Source: an uncultured bacterium
GTDB lineage: Bacteria > Bacteroidota > Bacteroidia > Bacteroidales > Bacteroidaceae
Direction of reading: 5' to 3'
Length of the DNA stretch: 64,000 nt
Assembly: GCA_905214625.1 (NCBI GenBank)
Contig: CAJMMQ010000001.1
Coordinates: forward strand, 62,001-126,000
Position 1 is the stretch's first letter; every line of letters starts with the position of its first letter. This document shows, one piece after another, positions 1 through 7,390 of this stretch. A program made the position numbers and the translations under genes. The notes beneath the pieces are model-generated. The model ran no database searches and was not told where the DNA came from. It saw nothing but the letters and a program-made list of their open reading frames with translations.

Positions 1-846
1 GAGGGCAAGTTTGTAACCAGTCGTCATATAAGCGACCGTCTGCAGAAAGAACTTGAGAAAAACCTTGCGTTGCGTGTTGCTCCTTTCGAGGATTCAACTG
101 ATAAGTGGATTGTAAGCGGACGCGGTGTGCTGCATCTGTCGGTGCTTATCGAAACCATGCGCCGTGAGGGCTACGAGCTTCAGGTAGGTCAGCCGCAGGT
201 TATTTATAAAGAAATCGACGGCGTTAAGTGTGAGCCTATAGAGGAGCTTACTATCAACGTGCCTGAAGAGTTCTCAAGCAAGATGATTGATATGGTTACT
301 CGCCGTAAGGGTGAAATGACATCAATGGAGACACAGGCCGACCGCGTTAACATAGAGTTCGACATACCTTCAAGAGGTATCATCGGACTGCGCACCAACG
401 TGCTCACTGCAAGTCAGGGCGAGGCCATCATGGCTCACCGCTTCAAGGAGTATCAGCCTTACAAGGGCGACATCTCACGCCGTATAAACGGTTCGATGAT
501 AGCCATGGAGACAGGCACGGCTTATGCCTATTCTATCGACAAGCTGCAAGACCGCGGCAAGTTCTTCATCGATCCGGGTGAGGAAGTTTATGCCGGCGAG
601 GTTGTGGGCGAGCATGTTCACGACAACGACCTTGTGGTAAACGTGACAAAGGCAAAGCAGCTTACCAACACACGTGCCAGCGGATCAGACGACAAGGCAC
701 GCATCATTCCGCGCACGGTGCTTTCGCTCGAGGAGGCATTGGAGTATATTAAGGAAGATGAGCTTATAGAAGTTACTCCTAAGAGCATGCGCATGCGCAA
801 GATTATTCTTGATCACAACGAGCGCAAGCGTGCCAATAAGCAGTAA
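1..846 (+). CDS. bipA: Translational GTPase BipA/TypA, C-terminal part (5' end outside window)
   Basis: The frame is open from base 1 and ends at TAA 844-846, giving the last 281 residues of a protein normally near 600 residues. BipA is a ribosome-binding GTPase of the EF-G family that acts in 50S assembly and stress adaptation. The GTPase domain is missing; what remains is the EF-G-like domains and the BipA-specific C-terminal domain. Recognisable features are the EGKFVTSRHISDRL block at the start, the glycine-rich segment SRGIIGLRTNVLTASQG (around residue 120 of this fragment) and the basic end. It is a partial gene only because the window starts inside it. Confidence 0.95.
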   Translation, partial: EGKFVTSRHISDRLQKELEKNLALRVAPFEDSTDKWIVSGRGVLHLSVLIETMRREGYELQVGQPQVIYKEIDGVKCEPIEELTINVPEEFSSKMIDMVTRRKGEMTSMETQADRVNIEFDIPSRGIIGLRTNVLTASQGEAIMAHRFKEYQPYKGDISRRINGSMIAMETGTAYAYSIDKLQDRGKFFIDPGEEVYAGEVVGEHVHDNDLVVNVTKAKQLTNTRASGSDDKARIIPRTVLSLEEALEYIKEDELIEVTPKSMRMRKIILDHNERKRANKQ

Positions 847-868
847 TAAACTTTATTGTATCAACATA

Positions 869-938
869 AAGAGTCAAGAATTAAGGAAAACGTGTTCTTC
901 TACGTATCATGGGCATGTTTCCTTTATTCTTGACTCTT
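869..938 (+). terminator. Long inverted repeat after bipA
   Basis: Bases 869-889 and 918-938 are 21-base inverted repeats that differ at only two bases, separated by a 28-base loop. They lie 23 bases after the bipA stop and 23 bases before the next start. A T-rich tract follows. This is probably the bipA terminator, although the arms are longer than usual. Confidence 0.6.
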
Positions 939-961
939 AACTTTTAAATTAGGCGTTTACT

Positions 962-1960
962 ATGAAGAAGACATTGTTCAGTATCTTGTTATTGCTGTCT
1001 GCCCTGTGTATCAGCGCGCAGATTAAGATTGTCGACATGACCGACTCCAGTACGGTGCATGCCGCGAGTGTGTTTATTTCGGGCAACCGCTGCGTGGGCG
1101 TTAGCGGAGCCGACGGCCTTTTGCCTCTGCCAAAGGGATATAAGGGCAAGGTGACGGTTAATCATATCAACTATTATGAAAAGGAGTTTCTTGCAGATAC
1201 TGTCAGCAACGGCGTTGTTATGCTGAGGCCACGTGCATACGCAATACCTGAAGTCGAGGCCATGGTTGGCGAGCCTGATTATCTTGTGATATCTGCCTAT
1301 TACAGAAGATATAGATTCACCGATTCGGTTCCCACTGCTTTCCGTGAGGGGCTTTATGACTATTATTTGCCTATCGGCAGCGGAAGGGTGAGATGCAAGA
1401 CGCGTTCGGAGAAAAATGTACGCAAAGAGGGTGAGAGTTACTATTCTTCATTGCCGCTTTTAAGCTGGCGCTATATGCTGCTTGATCGTTTGCCAAAATC
1501 AGACATTGTTACAGACACGGCTTCTGACAAGGTTGTATCCCGCGGGTGGAGAGGTTGTGTCTTAGGACTGAAAAATGATACAGTGAATAAGACGTTTACT
1601 GCATATTGCGACAGTGCGTATACCGGAGCGGACAGTCTTACATTGAAATTCTTTGGATATAAGTTTCGCTTTACTGGCAGTAAAGAAGGCGAGGTGTACA
1701 GCACAAAGTATGGTCAGCCCAAGCTCAGCAGTCTTTTGAGGCGTTATTATTATTTGAACTCAAAAGTCAAAACACCGGGAAAAAATCCAATGACACCTAT
1801 TGATATGTATGAGGAGCTTTATGTCACAGGCGTGAGATATGCCACCAAGGCAGAAAGGAAGGCTGCGATGAAGGACAAAACTGCCGAGCCGCTTGTTGTT
1901 CCGGCTGATGTTCCGCCGCTCAGCAAGCCGCTTGCCGAAGCCGTTAGCCTGATGCATTGA
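962..1960 (+). CDS. Secreted hypothetical protein with carboxypeptidase-regulatory-like N-terminus
   Basis: This 332-residue protein starts with a signal peptide (MKKTLFSILLLLSALCISAQ), so it is exported. Residues about 22-90 have the pattern of the carboxypeptidase D regulatory-like fold (MTDSSTVHAASVFISG, then GLLPLPKGYKGKVTVNHINY), a beta-sandwich often found at the N-terminus of Bacteroidota surface proteins. The rest is rich in Tyr, Arg and Ser and has no motif I can name. It lacks a lipobox and a TonB plug. It has its own terminator and stands alone between bipA and a convergent methyltransferase. Its function is unknown. Confidence 0.75.
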   Translation: MKKTLFSILLLLSALCISAQIKIVDMTDSSTVHAASVFISGNRCVGVSGADGLLPLPKGYKGKVTVNHINYYEKEFLADTVSNGVVMLRPRAYAIPEVEAMVGEPDYLVISAYYRRYRFTDSVPTAFREGLYDYYLPIGSGRVRCKTRSEKNVRKEGESYYSSLPLLSWRYMLLDRLPKSDIVTDTASDKVVSRGWRGCVLGLKNDTVNKTFTAYCDSAYTGADSLTLKFFGYKFRFTGSKEGEVYSTKYGQPKLSSLLRRYYYLNSKVKTPGKNPMTPIDMYEELYVTGVRYATKAERKAAMKDKTAEPLVVPADVPPLSKPLAEAVSLMH

Positions 1961-1967
1961 TGAGACA

Positions 1968-2009
1968 TTTATGGCTTTTGGCGTGCAGCTGAAAGCCATA
2001 AAAGTTTTT
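1968..2009 (+). terminator. Hairpin terminator of the 962-1960 gene
   Basis: An 11-base perfect stem (1968-1978 with 1992-2002) is followed by AGTTTTTA. It starts 8 bases after the stop codon. Confidence 0.75.
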
Positions 2010-2157
2010 AGATAAAGCTCTCCGCTCTTTACAATGCAGCGTAACAGCGGCAGCAGAAACATTGCAGGCTAAAGACTGACTTAAACTCGAACCGGACGAT
2101 GTTAGGTTGAATGACGTGAAAGCAGTTAGGGCTTAAATGCATTATGTTATAAAATTG

Positions 2158-2955
2158 TCACGTTGCATAACCGGCAGCATTCTTCCGGCACAGCAAGTAG
2201 AAGCATGATGAAGTCAAGAAGTCCCGGACATACGGCAACATGCGCAATGGTGAGGGCAGTGCCAGCGGCCTGAGACCGAACTTTGTTTCATAGTGCGGAT
2301 TTATCATCCACAGCTTCATGTCGGCCACCGCATATCCGGTATGCGCTGCAATACGGCCTAATTCTTCTACCGTGCAGCGCGTCTTCCTTATTGCCATAAG
2401 CTCGTCAACGGTAAAGTTGTCTTCGCCAAAAAGCTTAAGCATGTGTTCGTAGACGGCATGTGGCAAGAGATGGACAAACGGTATGTGCGACAAAAAACGG
2501 CTGCGGGCTATCTGCTGATGTCCGCCGAAAGGCATCTGCCACGGCGGAAAAGCCACAAACACTACACCGCGATGAGCCAGCATAAAGCTGAGCTTTGACA
2601 GCAGCGCAGCCTTGTCGGACACATGTTCCACCACATCGTGCATTATGATAATGTCAAAACTGCGGCCGTGGCAGTCGTAGTTCAGTATGTCGCTGCACAC
2701 AAACTCAGCCGCTGCACCTTCCTCTCTGAAATAAGCCTGTGCCTGTCTTATCCGAAGTTCCGACATGTCAACTCCCGTAACGCGGCACGCCCTGCGCGCA
2801 AACGGCAGCAGATTGCCGCCCTCTCCACATCCCACCTCAAGCACTCTAACGCCATTTGTTGAGACAAAGCGGTTAAGATACGGTATAAAATATTTTTCTG
2901 TCGTGGCCGCCTCTTCCATGAAATAGCGGCGCCTGTCCAAATGTCTTGACTGCAT
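2158..2955 (-). CDS. Class I SAM-dependent methyltransferase
   Basis: This 265-residue protein has the Rossmann-fold SAM-binding motif I (VLEVGCGEGGNLLPFA, around residues 38-53), an acidic residue after the second strand (VTGVDMS) and a motif like UbiE/Coq5-type methyltransferases (DIIIMHDVVEHV). The C-terminal third (HYETKFGLRPL, then YLLCRK) is hydrophobic and aromatic, as in methyltransferases that modify lipids or glycans, but the substrate cannot be read from the sequence. It is convergent with the gene at 962. The start is the first ATG of the frame and has no clear promoter box. Confidence 0.85.
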   Translation of the reverse strand: MQSRHLDRRRYFMEEAATTEKYFIPYLNRFVSTNGVRVLEVGCGEGGNLLPFARRACRVTGVDMSELRIRQAQAYFREEGAAAEFVCSDILNYDCHGRSFDIIIMHDVVEHVSDKAALLSKLSFMLAHRGVVFVAFPPWQMPFGGHQQIARSRFLSHIPFVHLLPHAVYEHMLKLFGEDNFTVDELMAIRKTRCTVEELGRIAAHTGYAVADMKLWMINPHYETKFGLRPLALPSPLRMLPYVRDFLTSSCFYLLCRKNAAGYAT

Positions 2956-3281
2956 GTTTTCTGTTTTTTTGTTCTAATCATACTGAGTCCTGCCGGCAGA
3001 AAATACTGCACACATCTATTAACTTTATTTGCCAATGAATCACAACTTGGCATATTCCGGTAATATTGTTTTTAGACAGGTATTATGTGTCAATTGTTCA
3101 GGTTTTACAAAAGATGCTCTTTTGCAATGCAAAAGGCCAGCTTTTGTGCAACAATATGCGGCAAACGGCAACGCAAAAGGCATGCTTTTACATTTGAGCA
3201 TTTAATCGGCTGTTATTATTCATGGTAAGACAGTGTTGCTCGCTTAAGCAGAACATTAATCAAAGAATGAAACCGAGGCGT
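2956..3281. other. Intergenic segment with a GCAAAAG-type palindromic repeat
   Basis: No gene was found in these 326 bases. Bases 3118-3200 carry several copies of the palindromic words TTGCAATGCAA and GCAAAAGGC, which recur at 14440-14570, 31960-32015 and 59190-59260. The rest is AT-rich. Confidence 0.5.
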
Positions 3282-4964
3282 TTAATAGCTTATACGGATA
3301 CCAAAAGGTATGGATATCTGCAGCGGCTTATCTGTCCATTGGGTTTCGGCCTTGCTTCCGTTTGGTATATACCACGTTATACGTGGACAGATAAACAGTT
3401 CGAGATGCGGCGCTATCTCGTAGGCTACGCCCAAACCGGCTCCTACAGACCACTGCAGCCCCGTGAAGCCAAGGCGTACAGTCCTGCTGAATTCTGTCTT
3501 TCCGTCGATGTTATAAAGTTTGTCAGATTTTGCGCTGAACGGAATGTCGAGAGTCATGCCGGCTGTAACGTACGTCGACATATTGCCGCTCCGCATAAAC
3601 GTGTAAGTGGCATTTATGGGCATGCCGATATAAAAAATACGCTGGCGTTCACTGATATTAGTCGTGTCAGAACTGCCGGTAAGCATGTTGGTGGTGTGCC
3701 GTGTAACGCGAAGTCCCATGTCAAGGCTCCATTTGTCAGACAGACGGTGGTTGAAGTTAAGGCCCAGCTGCAGTGGGCTTTCAAAGCTTTTATGTGTAAC
3801 AATCTTACCGCTGTTCATAAGTGCTATGCGCAGTAGCGCGTCGCGCTCCAAGGGGTCAAGATTGGTGTCAACATCGTAAGTAAGATAATGAACGAGCTGT
3901 TCCCATGTTTCAATTTCCACCCTCGTGCCCGAGACTGCCGAATGTTCAATTATCTCTATTATGCGCGGCATTATAATTTCTGATGCCCTTTCTGTCATAG
4001 AAATTAATCCGGGCTGCCAGCCGTTATGACTGTCGGTAGTGGTGCAAATGAATGGTGTGTCAGCAGAATATTTGTCTGGCTTGATGACAGGCGTATCAAT
4101 GGCCACGGCCGAACCGTGCCCGGCGATGCGGCACAGGGCGTCAATGCTGCCGGCAAGGGCATCAACGCTAAATGTATCGGTCGGACAATCATTATAACGC
4201 TCTGTGGCAATAGTATCTTTACTATGGCTCTTCTGCATGGCATACATGCTGATTGATAATGCAGTATGTATATCAGTTACACTGTCTCCGGCGTGTACAT
4301 CAGTAAGTGTATGAGCAGAACGGACAACGGCCGCATCGCCTCTGCCGTCCCTCTTCAACGGCTGTCTGAGCAGCAACGTTACCACCGAAACGGCCACAGC
4401 TGTCAGAAGTAGAAAAAGTCGCGCCCTATAGGCTGCTATCATTTTCTGTAAACTGATGCGTGCCCTGAGCAACTGTGAAGACGATGTTCGTGGCTTTATG
4501 CCGAGCATGTGTGCTATCTCATCATGCGACAGGCCGTCGAGCACCGACAGGCGGAACACATTACGGTAGCCCTCGGGCAGCATATCTATCATGTGCATGA
4601 GCTCGTCTAACGGAACATCGCAGCAACCCTGTCCGTCTTCTTCCTCATCGGGCACGTCTGTTGCCGTTCCGGCCATTGGTACGTGTTTTCTGTCGTTAAT
4701 GTATTTTATGGCGAGGTTGACAATCACCCTGCTCATCCATGCCTCAAGACGTCCGGAACTACGCAGCGAGCCTATGGACGAAAAAATTATGATGAAGCCG
4801 TCGTGAAGCAGGTCTTGGGCAGCGGCTCTGTCTTTCACTATATCTGCACAAATCCTGAACAACTTGCCTGAATACGTCTGATACAGAAACGCCAATGCAT
4901 CTCTGTCACCATTTTTACATTTTCTGACAAGCTCTTCTGTTTCCATATATTCATTGCCGGCCAT
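3282..4964 (-). CDS. ECF sigma factor fused to a transmembrane helix and a C-terminal outer-membrane-type beta-barrel
   Basis: One uninterrupted 560-residue frame joins two normally separate proteins. Residues about 12-92 are sigma-70 region 2 (LVRKCKNGDRDALAFLYQTY, AAAQDLLHDGFIIIF, LEAWMSRVIVNLAIKYIND). Residues about 118-176 are region 4 with its helix-turn-helix (MLPEGYRNVFRLSVLDGLSH, then DEIAHMLGIKPRTSSSQLLR). Residues 183-199 are a single hydrophobic helix (LFLLLTAVAVSVVTLLL) followed by basic residues. A low-complexity linker runs to about residue 390. Residues about 393-560 alternate polar and apolar residues in amphipathic strands and end in an aromatic residue (FGIRISY), as in PorT-like eight-strand barrels. 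Known ECF sigma factors are soluble and about 160-200 residues long. I infer a membrane-tethered sigma factor with a built-in envelope sensor. The alternative is two genes joined by a sequencing error. No FecR-like anti-sigma gene lies nearby. A second possible start is Met7. Confidence 0.85.
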   Translation of the reverse strand: MAGNEYMETEELVRKCKNGDRDALAFLYQTYSGKLFRICADIVKDRAAAQDLLHDGFIIIFSSIGSLRSSGRLEAWMSRVIVNLAIKYINDRKHVPMAGTATDVPDEEEDGQGCCDVPLDELMHMIDMLPEGYRNVFRLSVLDGLSHDEIAHMLGIKPRTSSSQLLRARISLQKMIAAYRARLFLLLTAVAVSVVTLLLRQPLKRDGRGDAAVVRSAHTLTDVHAGDSVTDIHTALSISMYAMQKSHSKDTIATERYNDCPTDTFSVDALAGSIDALCRIAGHGSAVAIDTPVIKPDKYSADTPFICTTTDSHNGWQPGLISMTERASEIIMPRIIEIIEHSAVSGTRVEIETWEQLVHYLTYDVDTNLDPLERDALLRIALMNSGKIVTHKSFESPLQLGLNFNHRLSDKWSLDMGLRVTRHTTNMLTGSSDTTNISERQRIFYIGMPINATYTFMRSGNMSTYVTAGMTLDIPFSAKSDKLYNIDGKTEFSRTVRLGFTGLQWSVGAGLGVAYEIAPHLELFICPRITWYIPNGSKAETQWTDKPLQISIPFGIRISY

Positions 4965-5347
4965 CGTCAGCGTCCTTTATATATGATGTATAAAGAACGA
5001 AAATACTGCATGGCAGGATAATTTTTTTCATAAAAAAGAGCATATGTCGCATTATGTACTGGGATGTAAGCGAGTTCTGGCTGCAGAAGGAAATATAAAT
5101 ACATGATTTAATTGAAAATAACATCAATTATTATAAATGAATTTATTGTGACAAGCTTTTCCGTATGTAAAATATTGTTGAAAATCATTTACAAATATGA
5201 TTGCTGTTGAAAAACAAATTTTAAAATTTGAGTAAATTTCTTTGCTTTTTTGTATATAAATAGGGAAATAATACATATATTTGCCGTGTAAAGTCTTGTA
5301 AGGGTTGTTTTTGGCTCTTGCATTATTATTAATTAAATTTCTTTTCT
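4965..5347. other. AT-rich divergent intergenic region
   Basis: These 383 bases separate the sigma-barrel fusion (minus) from the secreted-protein pair (plus). The right part holds the plus-strand promoter described separately. No ORF, repeat or RNA was recognised. Confidence 0.4.
5249..5283 (+). promoter_or_regulatory. Bacteroidota-type promoter of the 5348-7155 gene pair
   Basis: A -7 box TATATTTG is at 5276-5283 and a TTTG at 5249-5252. The 23-base spacer is longer than the usual 19-21. The start codon is 65 bases downstream. Confidence 0.5.
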
Positions 5348-5830
5348 ATGAAAAAAACGTTTATTCCGATGTTTCTTGCGTTAGCCTATGGAGGGCTTAC
5401 TGCTAATGCCCAGACCAGTCTTGTGGTCAATCCGGCATCTCAGACCTCTCCAAGCAAGTCATACTTGCTGACGGATATCGCTAAGATAACATTCGGTAGC
5501 CACGAGATGGAGATAAGTGGCACGTCCGGGACGAAAGAGACTTTCTCCTATGGTGACATTATGAGCATCAAGTTTGATTATGAGGCTACAAGCATAGATG
5601 GAGTGCCTGCAGCAGAGAGTTCTTCGTTTGTTCCGTATTATCGTGGCGGAATGTTAGGAGCCGAAGGCTTGCAGGGCGGACAGACTGCCAGGGTTAGAGT
5701 ATGTGACTTGAGCGGCAGACTGGTTCTTGCCAAGGAGAATTGGGACGGAACTCCTATCAGTACAAGTGCACTTGCAAAGGGTGTATATCTGTTCAGCGTA
5801 AATAAAAACACAATTAAATTCATGAAATGA
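5348..5830 (+). CDS. Small secreted protein with T9SS-like C-terminal sorting segment
   Basis: This 160-residue protein has a signal peptide ending in TANAQ. It has two copies of a strand motif common in Bacteroidota secreted proteins (YLLTDIAKITFG near residue 37 and FSYGDIMSIKFDY near residue 67). Its C-terminus (VRVCDLSGRLVL, then LAKGVYLFSVNKNTIKFMK) follows the pattern of the type A sorting domain of type IX secretion: a strand, a GVY turn and a basic end. It overlaps the next gene by four bases (ATGA), so the two are almost certainly cotranslated. Its role is unknown. Surface export by T9SS is inferred from the C-terminus only. Confidence 0.8.
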   Translation: MKKTFIPMFLALAYGGLTANAQTSLVVNPASQTSPSKSYLLTDIAKITFGSHEMEISGTSGTKETFSYGDIMSIKFDYEATSIDGVPAAESSSFVPYYRGGMLGAEGLQGGQTARVRVCDLSGRLVLAKENWDGTPISTSALAKGVYLFSVNKNTIKFMK

Positions 5831-7155
5831 TGAAAAAACTTTTTACAACCGTTATATTGGGCGTTATGGCCGTAGTGGGTTATGCCCAGACAAATCCTAA
5901 CCGCATGTTGGTTACAGATAAGTTAGGTAATACAAAAGGCTTCCTCGTGGAGCGTATTGACAGTGTTTCATTTGTGTCTCAGGAAGGCCGTGTCGCAGCA
6001 GACGTAGAGTATAAGGGCTTTTATAGCGGAGCTACGGGCGATACCGTGGCATTGTCTGTAACACGCACACCTCAGTGCGTGGGATTTAAGATTGCGTGTC
6101 TGTCTAAAATACGTGCCGACAGGCTTTCTACAGAAGATGCTATAGCCAATTATCTTGACAATAGTGACAACGAAATCCTTTTTCAGGACTTTGTTGACGG
6201 CAGGCTTCATGGATTTGATTTCGCCTTTAAGCCTAATGCTGAGTATGCTATCATCACTGTTGGATACGACCAGTATCAGATTCCTTGCGGTGCAACAAGA
6301 ACAAACTTCACCACACCGAAGAAAGACCTTGTTGGCGACTGCTCTATCAATTACACTATTGATGAGGTTACCACAAGCGACATAACAGTAACATTCAAGC
6401 CTGGATCAGGCGTAGCAGGTTATGCTGCAATATTGTTCCCTGCAGGCACTGCTGAGGAGAACTTCGAGATGATGGGCCCGATGTTTGGATTTGAAACTTT
6501 AGGCGACTATGTCAAGGGATTCGGCTTTAACAACACAGGTGAGGCTACGAATACATGGGAAAGAAACAATCCCGGAAGCGATTATGAAATATATGTTCAG
6601 GCATGGGATGTCAACGGCACTTATGCTGACATGGTCATAATACCGGTTACCACTAAGAAACTTGGCGGTGAAGGCTTGGCACAGATGGAAATCACTGTAG
6701 GTAATTTTGGCGGTGACGCTCAGACAGGTTATTATCAGGTGGTTACATATACTCCTAACGATCAGACCTCTATGCACCGTGACATTATAATGGATAAGGC
6801 AGTTTATGATAAGGAGTGGAATGACGATAAGGTTATCGAACTTCTGAAGACCGACTATCCGATGGATCCTGACTGGGATCAGTTTGGTGTAGACGAGGCT
6901 TATTGGACAGTTGACCCGAACACATCTTACATTGCCTTTTCTATTGCCCAGAACATCAATGAAGAATGGGGACCTCTTGCCAAGAAAGAGTTTACAACTC
7001 CTGAGGCACCTGCATCACTGAAGAAGCAGTCGGCTCCAGTTATGAAGCGCAAGATGGTTAAGAATGTCATTTCCGGCAACAACACAGTTCCTATGATGAT
7101 GCTCAACAAGGCTTTGAAGGCTGCTAAGGGCAAAATGACAATGACAGAAAAATAA
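5827..7155 (+). CDS. Secreted protein of unknown function, paired with the 5348 gene
   Basis: This 442-residue protein has a signal peptide (MMKKLFTTVILGVMAVVGYAQ). The adjacent motif MLVTDKLGNTKGFLVERIDS (about residues 27-46, continuing VSF) resembles the DIxxITF strand motif of its upstream neighbour. The body looks like three beta-rich modules (from about residues 58, 165 and 280) with many aromatic residues and turns, as in fibronectin-like repeats. The end is basic and methionine-rich (VMKRKMVKNV, then MMMLNKALKAAKGKMTMTEK) and does not look like a T9SS sorting domain. It is cotranscribed with 5348-5830 and ends before a strong terminator. I do not recognise a function. Confidence 0.8.
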   Translation: MMKKLFTTVILGVMAVVGYAQTNPNRMLVTDKLGNTKGFLVERIDSVSFVSQEGRVAADVEYKGFYSGATGDTVALSVTRTPQCVGFKIACLSKIRADRLSTEDAIANYLDNSDNEILFQDFVDGRLHGFDFAFKPNAEYAIITVGYDQYQIPCGATRTNFTTPKKDLVGDCSINYTIDEVTTSDITVTFKPGSGVAGYAAILFPAGTAEENFEMMGPMFGFETLGDYVKGFGFNNTGEATNTWERNNPGSDYEIYVQAWDVNGTYADMVIIPVTTKKLGGEGLAQMEITVGNFGGDAQTGYYQVVTYTPNDQTSMHRDIIMDKAVYDKEWNDDKVIELLKTDYPMDPDWDQFGVDEAYWTVDPNTSYIAFSIAQNINEEWGPLAKKEFTTPEAPASLKKQSAPVMKRKMVKNVISGNNTVPMMMLNKALKAAKGKMTMTEK

Positions 7156-7227
7156 GTAAATGAATAAGAGTGTTGTTTGTATAGAACCCCCTGTTTGAGG
7201 TTTTCTCGGCATACAATATCATTTAAA

Positions 7228-7280
7228 AAATCTGCAAGAAAAGGTGGTCATGACAGATGCCTTTTCTTGCAGATTTCTTT
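7228..7280 (+). terminator. Strong terminator after the secreted-protein pair
   Basis: Two perfect 17-base inverted repeats (7228-7244 and 7260-7276) enclose a 15-base loop, with A-rich DNA before and T-rich DNA after. It lies between convergent genes, so it may work in both directions. Confidence 0.8.
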
Positions 7281-7390
7281 GTTTATGTGTTATGTTGCTT
7301 ATGATGCGGTTTAGCGTCTTAACATGCTACATTCTACATGTTATTATTTTATGCGTTGTGCACCATTTTGATTGTATTTTTTGTCCGGCA

